48,438 nt of DNA from Mesorhizobium sp. SARCC-RB16n (GTDB lineage: Bacteria > Pseudomonadota > Alphaproteobacteria > Rhizobiales > Rhizobiaceae), in NCBI RefSeq assembly GCF_008520305.1, contig NZ_ML703291.1:1-48438 (forward strand), in the 5' to 3' direction. The notes below the pieces were generated by a model that did not search any database, had not been told where the DNA came from, and saw nothing but the letters and a program-made list of their open reading frames with translations. Shown here one piece after another: positions 25,703-35,342 of this stretch. Made by a program: the position numbers and the translations under genes. Every line of letters begins with the position of its first letter. Position 1 is the stretch's first letter.

Positions 25703-27180
25703 TGAACGCGAACGCACAAATGAACGACGCTATCCTGCAAGTCGATCATCTGTCGATGAAGTTCGGCGGCCTGGTCGCTATCGGCGACCTGTCCTTCACC
25801 GCCAGGCGCGGCGAAATCACCGCGCTGATCGGCCCCAACGGCGCCGGCAAGACCACAGTGTTCAACTGCATCACCGGCTTCTACAAGCCCTCGGAAGGCA
25901 TGATCACGCTCAACCGGGCCGACGGTTCCAGCTACCTGTTGGAACGGCTGCCCAACCACGAGATCCCGGCGCGCGCCAAAGTGGCGCGCACCTTCCAGAA
26001 CATCCGCCTGTTCTCGGGCATGACGCTGCTTGAGAACCTGCTCGTCGCCCAGCACAACAAGCTGATGAAAGCGTCTGGCTATACGATCCTGGGCCTGTTC
26101 GGCTTCAGCGGCTACCGCAAGGCCTCGGCCGAATCGGTGGAGCTTGCCAAGCATTGGCTGGAAAAGGCCGATCTCGTCGATCGTGCCGACGATCCGGCCG
26201 GCGACTTGCCCTACGGCGCGCAGCGGCGGCTCGAAATCGCGCGCGCCATGTGCACCGGTCCCGAGCTTCTGTGCCTCGACGAACCGGCGGCCGGCCTCAA
26301 CCCGAAGGAATCGGCGGCTCTCAACGAACTGCTGATGGGGATCAAGCATACGACTGGCACCTCGATCCTCTTGATCGAGCACGACATGTCGGTGGTCATG
26401 CAGATTTCCGACCATGTCGTGGTGCTGGAATATGGCCGCAAGATCTCCGACGGCAATCCGCAGTCGGTGCGCACCGACCCTCGTGTCATCGCCGCCTATC
26501 TCGGCGTCGACGACGAGGAGGTCGAGACCGTGCTCACCGAAGTCGGCGACGAGGACGTCATCGAACAGCTCGATACCGGTCCCGACTCCGCGCATGGCCC
26601 GGGGACATCTTCGTCGTATCTGGCGGGACCGGTGAGCGATACCGTCGGTCACAGTACGGGCGAGCGGGTGACTGTGTCGAAAGGCGCCTCAAAGGCAGCG
26701 CAGGTCGACGCTCGCGCCGCCACCGTGGCAAGCAGGCCTGTCGCACCGACACCGGCGCCGGCCAAGCCCGCCGCGAAGAAAGCGGCGCCAAGGAAAACGG
26801 CTGCCAAGGCACTTGCCGCGAAGGCCGAGGGCGTTTCGAACCGCCTCGCTGCCCCCCGTGGCGGCAAGGCCGACAATCTGACCCGCATCAAGGGCATCGG
26901 TACTGTCAACGAGAAGAAGCTCAACGAACACGGCATCTTCCACTTCGACCAGATTGGTGCCTGGAAGAAGGCCGACGTCGAGGCGGTCGAGGCCTATCTC
27001 GCCTTTGACGGACGCATCGCGCGCGAGGAGTGGGTCAAGCAGGCGAGGCTGCTCGGCCAGGGCAAGGACACGGAATTCTCGCGCCGCGTCGATGCAGGCA
27101 AGGTGACGACCAGCCATGCTTCAGGCAAGGCCGCGAGCACAGGCAAGCCCGTTCAGGGCAAGCGTGGAGGGGGCAAGTGA
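25702..27180 (+). CDS. livG: LivG ATP-binding protein fused to a C-terminal helix-hairpin-helix domain
   Basis: Residues 1-270 are a normal LivG ABC ATPase: Walker A GPNGAGKT (44-51), signature PYGAQRRLEIARA, Walker B LLCLDEPAAGLNP. The protein then continues for 220 residues more than usual LivG (about 255). An acidic stretch (DDEEVETVLTEVGDEDVIEQ) is followed by a low-complexity Ala/Lys/Pro linker (about 310-385) and a helix-hairpin-helix-like domain (about 390-455, TRIKGIGTVNEKKLNEHGI, then HFDQIGAWKKADVEAVEAYL). A similar domain is appended to NuoE and ribosomal L21 in rhizobia. The end overlaps the livF start by one base. No frameshift is evident. Confidence 0.9.
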
Positions 27181-27908
27181 TGGCCACGACAACGCTGCTC
27201 GATATCAAGGGCGTGGAGACCTATTACGGCAACATCCGTGCGCTGAACGGTGTCAACGTCACCGTCAAGCAAGGTGAGATCGTGGCGCTGATCGGCGCCA
27301 ACGGCGCCGGCAAGTCGACGCTTATGATGACCATCTTCGGCGCTCCACGCGCCCGCACGGGCACCATCACCTTCGCCGGGACCGATATCACCCAGTTGCC
27401 GACGCATGAAATCGCACGCATGCGAATTGCCCAGTCACCCGAGGGCCGGCGCATCTTTCCGCGCATGACGGTGATGGAAAACCTGCAGATGGGCGCCAGC
27501 CTCGACAACCTCAAATACTATGGCGAGGATGTCGAGAAGGTGTTCACGCTGTTCCCCAGACTGAAGGAGCGCATCGCCCAGCGTGGCGGGACCTTGTCTG
27601 GCGGCGAGCAGCAGATGCTGTCGATCGGGCGCGCATTGATGGCGCGGCCGAAACTGCTTCTGCTCGACGAGCCGTCGCTGGGCCTGGCGCCGCTGATCGT
27701 CAAGCAGATCTTCGATGCCATCCGCGAGTTGAACCGCACCCAAGGGCTGACCGTGTTCCTAGTCGAGCAGAATGCGTTCGGCGCGCTCAAACTTGCCACG
27801 CGCGGCTATGTCATGGTCAACGGCAATGTGATGATGAGCGGCACCGGCAAGGAGCTGCTTGCCAATCCGGAAGTGCGCGCCGCCTATCTCGAAGGCGGAC
27901 ATCACTGA
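27180..27908 (+). CDS. livF: Branched-chain amino acid ABC transporter ATP-binding protein LivF
   Basis: The second ATPase of the importer, 242 residues from the ATG that overlaps the livG stop. Walker A GANGAGKST, signature TLSGGEQQMLSIGRAL and Walker B LLLLDEPSLGLAP are intact. The N-terminus LLDIKGVETYYGNIRALNGV and the C-terminal PEVRAAYLEGGH are typical. It pairs with LivG to power the LivHM channel. A small membrane-protein gene follows 16 bases later on the same transcript. Confidence 0.95.
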   Translation: MATTTLLDIKGVETYYGNIRALNGVNVTVKQGEIVALIGANGAGKSTLMMTIFGAPRARTGTITFAGTDITQLPTHEIARMRIAQSPEGRRIFPRMTVMENLQMGASLDNLKYYGEDVEKVFTLFPRLKERIAQRGGTLSGGEQQMLSIGRALMARPKLLLLDEPSLGLAPLIVKQIFDAIRELNRTQGLTVFLVEQNAFGALKLATRGYVMVNGNVMMSGTGKELLANPEVRAAYLEGGHH

Positions 27909-27924
27909 GTTCAGGAGACTTCCC

Positions 27925-28272
27925 ATGCAAGGCATTCTCTACGAGGAACCGTCGATCTGGCAGTTCTTCTTCGTCACCTGCCTGCTCGGCGGCTGGGCGG
28001 CCTGGATGACCGGCAAGGCCAGCGCCCAGACATGGCGCAGCTTCATCCAGCTTTTTGCCTATCTGCTCGGGCTCGGTATCGGTATCCGCTTCATCCATCA
28101 TGCGCTGTTCGACGGCACGATGTTCTCGCTGCATTACTATATCGTCGACACAATCGTGCTGATGATACTGGGCTTCGTCGGCTATCAATACACGCGAACC
28201 AACCAGATGGTCACGCAATATAATTGGCTCTACGAAAGAGCTTCGCTTTTGAGCTGGAAACCGAAAGGTTGA
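27925..28272 (+). CDS. Small membrane protein of the liv operon
   Basis: A 115-residue protein with AGGAG ahead of ATG 27925. Three hydrophobic helices are visible: about 13-30 (QFFFVTCLLGGWAAWM), 42-60 (FIQLFAYLLGLGIGIRFI) and 70-90 (YIVDTIVLMILGFVGY). The C-terminus is polar and aromatic. It matches a conserved protein of unknown function (DUF6867-like, by recollection) that sits between livF and the binding-protein gene in rhizobial liv clusters. Its place suggests an accessory role in the transporter; no function is established. Confidence 0.8.
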   Translation: MQGILYEEPSIWQFFFVTCLLGGWAAWMTGKASAQTWRSFIQLFAYLLGLGIGIRFIHHALFDGTMFSLHYYIVDTIVLMILGFVGYQYTRTNQMVTQYNWLYERASLLSWKPKG

Positions 28273-28409
28273 CGTTCATCATAAACGCCGTTTCGGGGAT
28301 GAATCGGCGTGACAAGTGCCTGAAAATGGGCAAACTATGCTTTCTGCGATAAGGGTGGGCATCGCATGAAAGCTTCATCCACGCCCACTCCGTTAATGGG
28401 AGCGTTTCA

Positions 28410-29528
28410 ATGAAAAAGTCACTATTGTCCGCCGTCGCCCTGACCGCGCTCGTCGCGTTCGGCGGCAATGCGTGGGCTGATGTAATGTTCGGTGTTGCCG
28501 GTCCGATCACCGGCCCGAACGCGGCCTTCGGCGCACAGCTGCAGAAGGGCGCCGAAGCGGCCGTCGCCGCGATCAATGCCAAGGGCGGCATCAATGGCGA
28601 GCAGATCAAGCTCGAAGTCGGCGACGATGTCTCCGATCCGAAGCAAGGCATCTCGGTCGCCAACAAGTTCGTCGGCGACGGCGTCAAGTTCGTGATCGGC
28701 CACTTCAACTCGGGCGTGTCGATCCCGGCCTCGGAAGTCTACGCTGAAAACAACATCGTCGAAATCACACCGGCCGCGACCAATCCGAAGTTCACCGAGC
28801 GCGGCCTGTGGAACGTGTTCCGCACCTGCGGACGCGACGACCAGCAGGGCAGCATCGCCGGCGCCTATATCGCCGCGAACTTCAAGGATGCCAAAGTCGC
28901 CGTGATCCATGACAAGACCCCTTATGGCCAGGGCCTCGCGGACGAAACCAAGAAGGCGATGAACGCCGCCGGCATCAAGGAAGTGATGTATGAAGGCGTC
29001 AATGTCGGCGACAAGGACTTCTCGGCGCTTATCGCCAAGATGAAGGAAGCCGGCGTCACCCTGATCTACTGGGGTGGCCTGCACACCGAAGCCGGCCTGA
29101 TCATCCGCCAGTCCGCGGACCAGGGCCTCAAGGCACCGATGATGTCGGGTGACGGCATCGTGACGGACGAACTCGCCGCGATCGCGGGCGACGCCGTCGC
29201 CGGCACGCTCAACACGTTCGGCCCCGACCCGCGGCTGATCCCGGCCAACAAGGAACTCGTCGAGAAGTTCCGCGCGCAGGGTTTCGAGCCGGAAGCCTAC
29301 ACGCTCTACGCCTATGCCGCCGTGCAGGTGGTCGCAGAGGCGGCCGCTGCCGCCAAGACGAACGACCCGCAGGCCGTTGCCAAGGCAATGCATGAAAACG
29401 GCCCGTTCCCCACCGTTCTGGGCGATCTCGCCTATGACGCCAAGGGCGATCCGAAGCTGCCGGGCTACATCATGTACGAATGGAAGAAGAAGGACGACGG
29501 GAAGTATTCCTGGTTCCCGAAGTCGTAA
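28410..29528 (+). CDS. Branched-chain amino acid ABC transporter substrate-binding protein (LivJ-like)
   Basis: The periplasmic receptor of the importer, 372 residues. A signal peptide (1-23, ending GNAWA) precedes a type-I periplasmic-binding fold: [40 protein letters not shown], and the [12 protein letters not shown] hinge region. Two cysteines or fewer are present, as in LivJ/LivK. It has its own 137-bp upstream gap after the small membrane protein, so it may be separately transcribed, which is common for binding proteins made in excess. A strong terminator follows. Confidence 0.94.
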   Translation: MKKSLLSAVALTALVAFGGNAWADVMFGVAGPITGPNAAFGAQLQKGAEAAVAAINAKGGINGEQIKLEVGDDVSDPKQGISVANKFVGDGVKFVIGHFNSGVSIPASEVYAENNIVEITPAATNPKFTERGLWNVFRTCGRDDQQGSIAGAYIAANFKDAKVAVIHDKTPYGQGLADETKKAMNAAGIKEVMYEGVNVGDKDFSALIAKMKEAGVTLIYWGGLHTEAGLIIRQSADQGLKAPMMSGDGIVTDELAAIAGDAVAGTLNTFGPDPRLIPANKELVEKFRAQGFEPEAYTLYAYAAVQVVAEAAAAAKTNDPQAVAKAMHENGPFPTVLGDLAYDAKGDPKLPGYIMYEWKKKDDGKYSWFPKS

Positions 29529-29551
29529 TTCATTCGGATACGAAACAAACG

Positions 29552-29583
29552 ATGCCCGGCGCGTTGCGCCGGGCATTTTCTTT
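29552..29583 (+). terminator. Rho-independent terminator after the liv cluster
   Basis: A perfect 11-bp stem, ATGCCCGGCGC / GCGCCGGGCAT, with a GTT loop, followed by TTTTCTTT. It begins 24 bases after the livJ-like stop. Confidence 0.9.
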
Positions 29584-29710
29584 AGCGCCCTGGCAGCGGT
29601 GACCTTCCTGCCAGCTTTCCTTGGTTGGGAAGATCGCATCCAGGATCGAAATTGTCGCCATTGTTCCGTCCGTTCGAACGAATGCGTGCGAGTGTGGGCC
29701 GAATAAATGA

Positions 29711-29730
29711 TTTAAATCGGTTTAAATCGG
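29711..29730. repeat. 10-bp tandem repeat upstream of pyc
   Basis: TTTAAATCGG occurs twice in direct succession, about 80 bp before the pyc start, in an AT-rich patch that stands out from the GC-rich surroundings. It could be a regulator site or part of the pyc promoter; no specific factor can be named. Confidence 0.5.
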
Positions 29731-29812
29731 CGTCGATTTTGTTTGCACTGCAGCATTTTCACGTTAATCATTGCCCCGATTTCCCGTCCCTTCCGCTGCT
29801 GGAGCCCAGTCC

Positions 29813-32800
29813 TTGGCCATCACGAAGATCCTCGTCGCCAACCGGTCAGAAATCGCCATCCGCGTCTTTCGCGCGGCCAATGAGCTGGGCCTCAAAACCG
29901 TGGCGATCTGGGCCGAGGAAGACAAATACTCCCTGCACCGTTTCAAGGCCGACGAGAGCTATCAGGTCGGGCGCGGCCCGCATCTCAACAAGGACATGGG
30001 GCCGATCGAGAGCTATCTGTCGATCGAGGAGGTGATCCGCGTCGCCAGGCTTTCAGGCGCCGACGCCATCCACCCCGGCTACGGGCTGCTGTCGGAAAGC
30101 CCCGAATTCGCCGAGGCCTGCGCGCAAGCCGGCATCACCTTCATCGGCCCGAAGCCCGACACGATGCGCCGGCTGGGCAACAAGGTCGCCGCGCGCAATC
30201 TCGCCATCGAGGTCGGCGTGCCGGTGGTGCCGGCGACCGATCCGTTGCCGGACGACATGGAGGCGGTCAAGGAACTCGCCAAGACGGTCGGCTATCCGGT
30301 CATGCTGAAGGCATCGTGGGGTGGCGGCGGCCGTGGCATGCGCGCCATCCGCTCCGAGGCCGACCTCGCCCGCGAGGTCATGGAAGGCAAGCGCGAGGCG
30401 AAAGCCGCTTTCGGCAAGGACGAGGTCTATCTCGAAAAGCTGATCGAGCGCGCCCGCCATGTCGAGGTGCAGGTGCTTGGCGACACGCACGGCAATGCGG
30501 TGCACCTGTTCGAACGCGATTGCTCGATCCAGCGCCGCAACCAGAAGGTCGTCGAGCGCGCGCCGGCGCCCTATCTCAGCGAGGACCTGCGCCAGGAGCT
30601 TTGCGGCTACGCGCTGAAGATCGCGCGCGAGACCAGCTATATCGGCGCCGGCACAGTCGAATTCCTGCAGGATGCCGATACCGGCAAATTCTACTTCATC
30701 GAGGTCAATCCGCGCATCCAGGTCGAGCACACCGTTACCGAGATGGTGACCGGCATCGACATCGTGAAGGCGCAGATCCACATCCTCGATGGCTTCGCCA
30801 TCGGCACGCCGGAATCGGGCGTGCCGGCGCAGAGGGACATCCGGCTGAACGGCCATGCCTTGCAGTGCCGCATCACCACGGAAGACCCCGAACACAATTT
30901 CATTCCGGACTATGGCCGCATCACCGCCTATCGCGGCGCCACCGGCTTCGGCATCCGTCTCGATGGCGGCACGGCCTATTCCGGCGCGGTCATCACCCGT
31001 TTCTACGATCCGCTGCTGGAAAAGGTCACGGCCTGGGCGCCGACGCCGGCCGAGACGATCGCGCGCATGAACCGTGCCTTGCGCGAGTTCCGCATCCGCG
31101 GCGTCGCCACGAACCTCACTTTCCTCGAAGCGATCATCAATCACCCGAGCTTCGCCGACAATTCCTATACGACGAGGTTCATCGACACGACGCCGGAGCT
31201 GTTCCAGCAGGTAAAGCGCCAGGACCGTGCCACCAAGCTCCTCAACTATCTGGCCGATGTCAGCGTCAACGGCCATCCCGAGACGCGCGGCAGGCCGACG
31301 CCCAAGGCCGACGCGGCGCCACCGGTGGTGCCCTATCTCAACGGCAATGTGCCGAGCGGCGGCAAGCAGAAGCTCGACGTGCTCGGGCCGGAGAAGTTCG
31401 CCGCCTGGATGCGCGAGCAGAAGGAAGTGCTGGTCACCGACACGACGATGCGCGACGGCCACCAGTCGCTGCTCGCCACCCGCGTGCGCACGCATGACAT
31501 TGCCGGCATCGCCGGCACCTATGCGCGCGCCTTGCCGCAGCTGCTGTCGCTCGAATGCTGGGGCGGCGCCACTTTCGACGTCGCCATGCGCTTCCTCACT
31601 GAGGATCCGTGGGAGCGGCTGTCGCTGGTGCGGGAAGCAGCCCCCAACCTGTTGCTGCAGATGCTGCTGCGCGGCGCCAACGGTGTCGGCTACACCAATT
31701 ATCCCGACAATGTCGTGCAGCATTTCGTCAAGCAGGCAGCAGCGGGCGGCGTCGACCTGTTCCGTGTCTTCGACTGCCTGAACTGGGTCGAGAACATGCG
31801 CGTCGCCATGGACGCCGTGGGCGCCGAGGGCAAGCTGATCGAAGCGGCGATGTGCTATACCGGCGACATTCTCGATCCGGCGCGGGCCAAGTACGACCTG
31901 AAATATTACGTTGGGCTCGCCAGGGAATTGCAGGCAGCCGGCGCCCATATCATCGCGGTCAAGGACATGGCCGGCCTGTTGAAGCCGTCCGCCGCGCGCG
32001 TGCTGTTCAAGGCGCTGCGCGAGGCGACCGACCTGCCGATTCATTTTCACACCCACGACACATCGGGCCTGTCGGCGGCAACCGTGCTGGCGGCGGTGGA
32101 AAGCGGCGTCGACGCTATCGACGCGGCGATGGACGCCTTCTCCGGCAACACCTCGCAGCCATGTCTGGGTTCGATCGTCGAAGCGCTGAAGGGCACCGAA
32201 CGCGATCCGGGCCTCGATCCGCAATGGATCCGCAAAATCTCGTTCTACTGGGAAGCCGTTCGCAACCAGTACGCCGCCTTCGAGAGCGACCTGAAAGGTC
32301 CGGCTTCCGAGGTGTACCTGCACGAAATGCCGGGCGGACAGTTCACCAATCTGAAGGAACAAGCCCGTTCGCTGGGGCTGGAGACACGCTGGCACGAGGT
32401 GGCGCAGACCTATCATGACGTCAACCTGATGTTCGGCGACATCGTCAAGGTGACGCCGTCCTCGAAGGTCGTCGGCGACATGGCGCTGATGATGGTGAGC
32501 CAGGACCTGACCGTTGCCGATGTCGAGAATCCGGCCCGGGACATCGCGTTCCCGGACTCGGTCGTCTCGATGCTGCGCGGCGACCTCGGCCAGTCCCCTG
32601 GCGGTTGGCCGCAGGCGCTGCAGAAGAAAGCACTGAAGGGCGACAAGCCGATCACGGCGCGACCCGGCTCGTTGCTGAAGCCGGCTGACCTCGAGAAGAG
32701 CCGCAAGGAGATCGAGGACAAGCTCGAGCGCAAGCTGTCGGAATACGAGTTCGCCTCGTGGCTGATGTATCCGAAAGTGTTTTCCGACTTCGTCGCCGCG

Positions 32801-33271
32801 CAGGAAACCTACGGCCCGGTCAGCGTTCTGCCGACGCCGACCTATTTCTACGGCATGAAATCGGAAGACGAGATTTTCGTCGACATCGAAAAGGGCAAGA
32901 CGCTGGTCGTGCGCTGCCAGGCGTTCGGCGATGTCGATGACAAGGGCATGGTCACCGTGTTCTTCGAGCTCAACGGCCAGCCGCGGCGTGTGAAGGTGCC
33001 CGACCGCGCGCACGGCGCTTCCGCCGCCAAGGCGCGCCGCAAGGCCGAGCCCGGCAACGAGGCGCATATCGGGGCGCCCATGCCGGGTGTGGTTTCGGCG
33101 CTCGCGGTCGCCGCCGGCCAGGCGGTCAAGGCCGGCGACGTGCTGCTCTCTATAGAAGCGATGAAGATGGAGACGGCGCTGCACGCCGAGCGTGACGGTA
33201 CGGTTGCCGAGGTGCTGGTCAAGGCCGGCGACCAGATCGATGCGAAGGATCTGCTGATCGCGTTCAACTGA
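29813..33271 (+). CDS. pyc: Pyruvate carboxylase
   Basis: Biotin enzyme making oxaloacetate from pyruvate, bicarbonate and ATP (anaplerosis). From TTG 29813 (LAITKILVANRSEIAIRVFR) the product is 1152 aa, matching rhizobial Pyc; GGAG lies upstream. Starting at 29771 would add 14 atypical residues. Domains in order: biotin carboxylase (ATP-grasp loop KASWGGGGRGM, then FIEVNPRIQVEHTVTE), carboxyltransferase (TDTTMRDGHQSLLATR, HFHTHDTSG metal-binding His pair), and C-terminal biotin carrier with biotinyl Lys 1118 in EAMKMETA. Single-gene unit, followed after 160 bp by gapR. Confidence 0.96.
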   Translation: MAITKILVANRSEIAIRVFRAANELGLKTVAIWAEEDKYSLHRFKADESYQVGRGPHLNKDMGPIESYLSIEEVIRVARLSGADAIHPGYGLLSESPEFAEACAQAGITFIGPKPDTMRRLGNKVAARNLAIEVGVPVVPATDPLPDDMEAVKELAKTVGYPVMLKASWGGGGRGMRAIRSEADLAREVMEGKREAKAAFGKDEVYLEKLIERARHVEVQVLGDTHGNAVHLFERDCSIQRRNQKVVERAPAPYLSEDLRQELCGYALKIARETSYIGAGTVEFLQDADTGKFYFIEVNPRIQVEHTVTEMVTGIDIVKAQIHILDGFAIGTPESGVPAQRDIRLNGHALQCRITTEDPEHNFIPDYGRITAYRGATGFGIRLDGGTAYSGAVITRFYDPLLEKVTAWAPTPAETIARMNRALREFRIRGVATNLTFLEAIINHPSFADNSYTTRFIDTTPELFQQVKRQDRATKLLNYLADVSVNGHPETRGRPTPKADAAPPVVPYLNGNVPSGGKQKLDVLGPEKFAAWMREQKEVLVTDTTMRDGHQSLLATRVRTHDIAGIAGTYARALPQLLSLECWGGATFDVAMRFLTEDPWERLSLVREAAPNLLLQMLLRGANGVGYTNYPDNVVQHFVKQAAAGGVDLFRVFDCLNWVENMRVAMDAVGAEGKLIEAAMCYTGDILDPARAKYDLKYYVGLARELQAAGAHIIAVKDMAGLLKPSAARVLFKALREATDLPIHFHTHDTSGLSAATVLAAVESGVDAIDAAMDAFSGNTSQPCLGSIVEALKGTERDPGLDPQWIRKISFYWEAVRNQYAAFESDLKGPASEVYLHEMPGGQFTNLKEQARSLGLETRWHEVAQTYHDVNLMFGDIVKVTPSSKVVGDMALMMVSQDLTVADVENPARDIAFPDSVVSMLRGDLGQSPGGWPQALQKKALKGDKPITARPGSLLKPADLEKSRKEIEDKLERKLSEYEFASWLMYPKVFSDFVAAQETYGPVSVLPTPTYFYGMKSEDEIFVDIEKGKTLVVRCQAFGDVDDKGMVTVFFELNGQPRRVKVPDRAHGASAAKARRKAEPGNEAHIGAPMPGVVSALAVAAGQAVKAGDVLLSIEAMKMETALHAERDGTVAEVLVKAGDQIDAKDLLIAFN

Positions 33272-33433
33272 GAGCTCGCAAGGAACGGGCAGGCTGTCGG
33301 CTTCTGTCGGCAGCCCTTGGCGAGCCGTTCGATAACAGCTTGACCCGCCGGCCCCGGTCGGGCATCGAACCGCTGAAATTCGCCGCGGCACGTTCCCCGA
33401 GTCGCGGCGCGGAACCGATCTTTGGAGAAAAAC

Positions 33434-33694
33434 ATGGCCGACGATATCACCGAGACCAGCCAGACTGTTGCCGCCGGCCAGCTGCGTGCCTTGATCGAGC
33501 GCATCGAGCGGCTCGAGGAAGAAAAGAAGACGATTTCCGACGACATCAAGGAAGTGTTCGCCGAGGCCAAGGGCACCGGCTTCGACACCAAAGCAATTCG
33601 CACCATCATCCGTCTGCGCAAGAAGGACCAGGCCGAGCGCCAGGAGGAGGATGCCATCCTCGATCTGTACATGGCCGCGCTCGGCATGGTGTAA
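33434..33694 (+). CDS. gapR: GapR-family nucleoid protein (DUF2312)
   Basis: An 86-residue protein with GGAG upstream of ATG 33434. The sequence [39 protein letters not shown]...[12 protein letters not shown] is the conserved core of DUF2312, the family of Caulobacter GapR. GapR is an essential nucleoid-associated protein that encircles overtwisted DNA ahead of forks and RNA polymerase and stimulates topoisomerases. The long N-terminal helix dimerises as a coiled coil and basic residues line the DNA channel. Rhizobia often carry more than one copy, so this one need not be essential. Confidence 0.85.
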   Translation: MADDITETSQTVAAGQLRALIERIERLEEEKKTISDDIKEVFAEAKGTGFDTKAIRTIIRLRKKDQAERQEEDAILDLYMAALGMV

Positions 33695-33753
33695 GAGCCT
33701 GTAAGGGCTCAGCAACGGTCTTGACCTGGGTGATGCTGGAGCGGCATCGAACC

Positions 33754-34203
33754 ATGAGCGAATTCGACTTCGGCGGCCGTCGCGCCTCGGAATTCCACCA
33801 TCGCGGCTTCTGGTCGTTGTTCGCCGAACGGCATCCGGAAGAAAGAGTTCGGCTGGCGAGGCGCGGACCCTGGTTCTGGCAGCGCGGGCTGCCCGACTTC
33901 GCATTGGTCCTTTCCATGTATGTCGCGCCGGCGCAGAACCATGTCGGCGTCTTCTTCGGCCGCAACGAGAAGTTCGGCGCCACGCAAAGCTGGTCGCGGC
34001 TAAAGCCGTTCCAGCCGGCGATCGAAGACAGGCTGCGGCTGAGGCCGGAACAAAGCTGCGAAGGCCTCGGCATCAATTCGATGTGGCGGGTCAATTGCTT
34101 TGCCGAGGACAACTGGCCGGCGATGACCGACTGGCTGGTGACGGAATGCTCGCGTGTCGAACGCGCCGTTGTCGCAGTCCTGCGGAACGCGGCACGGCCG
34201 TAA
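33754..34203 (+). CDS. Conserved hypothetical protein
   Basis: A 149-residue soluble protein without signal or membrane segments. It is rich in Trp/Arg/Phe (GFWSLFAERHPEER, RGPWFWQRGLPDF) with a central FARLVLSMYVAP-like beta region, and HVGVFFGRNEKFGATQSW then WRVNCFAEDNWPAMTDWL. The strand pattern recalls small restriction-like or DUF4268-type domains, but I cannot assign a family with confidence. An upstream in-frame ATG at 33733 is possible. It follows gapR by 59 bases, after a short GAGCC/GGCTC hairpin without a T-tract. Confidence 0.65.
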   Translation: MSEFDFGGRRASEFHHRGFWSLFAERHPEERVRLARRGPWFWQRGLPDFALVLSMYVAPAQNHVGVFFGRNEKFGATQSWSRLKPFQPAIEDRLRLRPEQSCEGLGINSMWRVNCFAEDNWPAMTDWLVTECSRVERAVVAVLRNAARP

Positions 34204-34245
34204 ATCTGGTCGCCCGCCCGCTCGCTTATGCAGGAGATTCCGCTT

Positions 34246-34755
34246 TCAGCCCGGCCGCTGCTCATCACGGCCGATTTCATCCAGATGTTGCTGCAGGGCC
34301 AGATTATCGAGCGATGCTATCGGCAGATTTGCCAGCAATGCGATGCGGTTGCTCATCATGCGATAGGTGTCGGCGAAAGCGAGATGCTGCTCGGCGTCCG
34401 TGCCGCCGGCCTGGGCAGGATCCGGCACCGCCCAAAGCGCGGTCATCGGATGGCCTGGCCAGACCGGACAGCTTTCATTCGCCGCGCTGTCGCAGACTGT
34501 GAAGACGAAGTTCATCTCCGGCGCGCCAGGTCCGGAAAATTCGTCCCAGCTCTTCGAGCGGGCGAACGAGGTGTCGTAGTTCAGGCTCTCCAGCAGCTGA
34601 ATTGTATAGGGGTTGACGGTGCCTTTCGGTCGTGCGCCCGCGGAATAGGCCTTGAAGCGGCCAGCTCCGATCCGGTTCAAGATGGCTTCACCCATGATCG
34701 AGCGGGCCGAGTTGGCGTTGCAGAGAAAGAGAACGTTGTAGACCTGGTCGCTCAT
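34246..34755 (-). CDS. arsC: Arsenate reductase ArsC, low-molecular-weight phosphatase type
   Basis: A 169-residue cytoplasmic enzyme of the LMW protein-tyrosine-phosphatase fold. The P-loop is CNANSAR (Cys 12 to Arg 18) followed by Ser 19. The two further redox cysteines of thioredoxin-coupled ArsC are present in TVCDSAANESCP, and the general-acid Asp in AVPDPAQA. That supports arsenate reduction rather than plain tyrosine phosphatase. ATG 34755 has GGAGGGG six bases upstream. No arsR, acr3 or arsB is adjacent, unusual for an ars gene. Confidence 0.88.
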   Translation of the reverse strand: MSDQVYNVLFLCNANSARSIMGEAILNRIGAGRFKAYSAGARPKGTVNPYTIQLLESLNYDTSFARSKSWDEFSGPGAPEMNFVFTVCDSAANESCPVWPGHPMTALWAVPDPAQAGGTDAEQHLAFADTYRMMSNRIALLANLPIASLDNLALQQHLDEIGRDEQRPG

Positions 34756-34798
34756 GCCGAACCCCTCCATGCTTGCGTTGCGAATAATAGAATACGAT

Positions 34799-35269
34799 AT
34801 GGGTCACAGTTCTGTGATCGTACAGGTTCGGGCGGCGGATTTCTCCATCATCCGCGTCGATTTTCGCGATGTCCCGCCGTCGATACGGTCGAAACCCCGG
34901 TGCTCCACAAGCGAGGCCCGATTGATTGACGACTTTGATCCGGCGGCCGGCGTTTCTGGGAAGACGGGCCGCAAAGCCGGCTTCTTTCGCTCGCGCTGGT
35001 GCGGCGAGGTGTCCCTCGACCAGTTGTTCTGGCGGGACATGGTCTTCGTCGCCACCGCCATCAGCATCGCGTCATCGATAACAGCGCTCATCCTGCTCAT
35101 CCTCAAGATGCCGCTCGCCCTGGTGCTGGCGATACATTTCGCGCCGGTGCCCTACAACATCTTCCTGACATGTGCCGTCTGGCGGACCGCCGAGAAGGCC
35201 GGTGGCGCCAAGGCGTCGATGATGATGCTGGGGTCGGCACTCTGGCTGATCGCCACCGTCGTGGCTTGA
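34799..35269 (+). CDS. Small inner-membrane protein of unknown function
   Basis: As drawn, 156 residues. The C-terminal 90 hold three hydrophobic segments (MVFVATAISIASSITALILL, MPLALVLAIHFAPVPYNIFL and MMMLGSALWLIATVVA). The first 40 residues look unlike coding sequence of this family; a TTG at 34922 with GCGAGG upstream (LIDDFDPAAGVSG) is a good alternative start. No enzymatic motif is visible. It diverges from arsC and converges on msrB, with a bidirectional terminator between. Confidence 0.6.
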   Translation: MGHSSVIVQVRAADFSIIRVDFRDVPPSIRSKPRCSTSEARLIDDFDPAAGVSGKTGRKAGFFRSRWCGEVSLDQLFWRDMVFVATAISIASSITALILLILKMPLALVLAIHFAPVPYNIFLTCAVWRTAEKAGGAKASMMMLGSALWLIATVVA

Positions 35270-35296
35270 CGAGCCGGGCAGTTGCGCGCTCTGCCA

Positions 35297-35326
35297 ACAA
35301 AAAAGGCGGCCGAAGCCGCCTTTTCG
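35297..35326. terminator. Bidirectional terminator
   Basis: AAAAGGCGGC, a CGAA loop, then GCCGCCTTTT: a perfect stem with A-tract and T-tract on opposite sides. It lies between a membrane-protein gene (+) and msrB (-), and works in both directions. Confidence 0.92.
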
Positions 35327-35342
35327 TACCGATCGAAAGATC

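Noticed and set aside
30053-33904. A 1283-codon open frame antisense to pyc
   Set aside because: It mirrors a certain gene, has Arg/Gly/Ala/His-heavy composition and no family resemblance; GC-rich third positions keep the opposite frame open.
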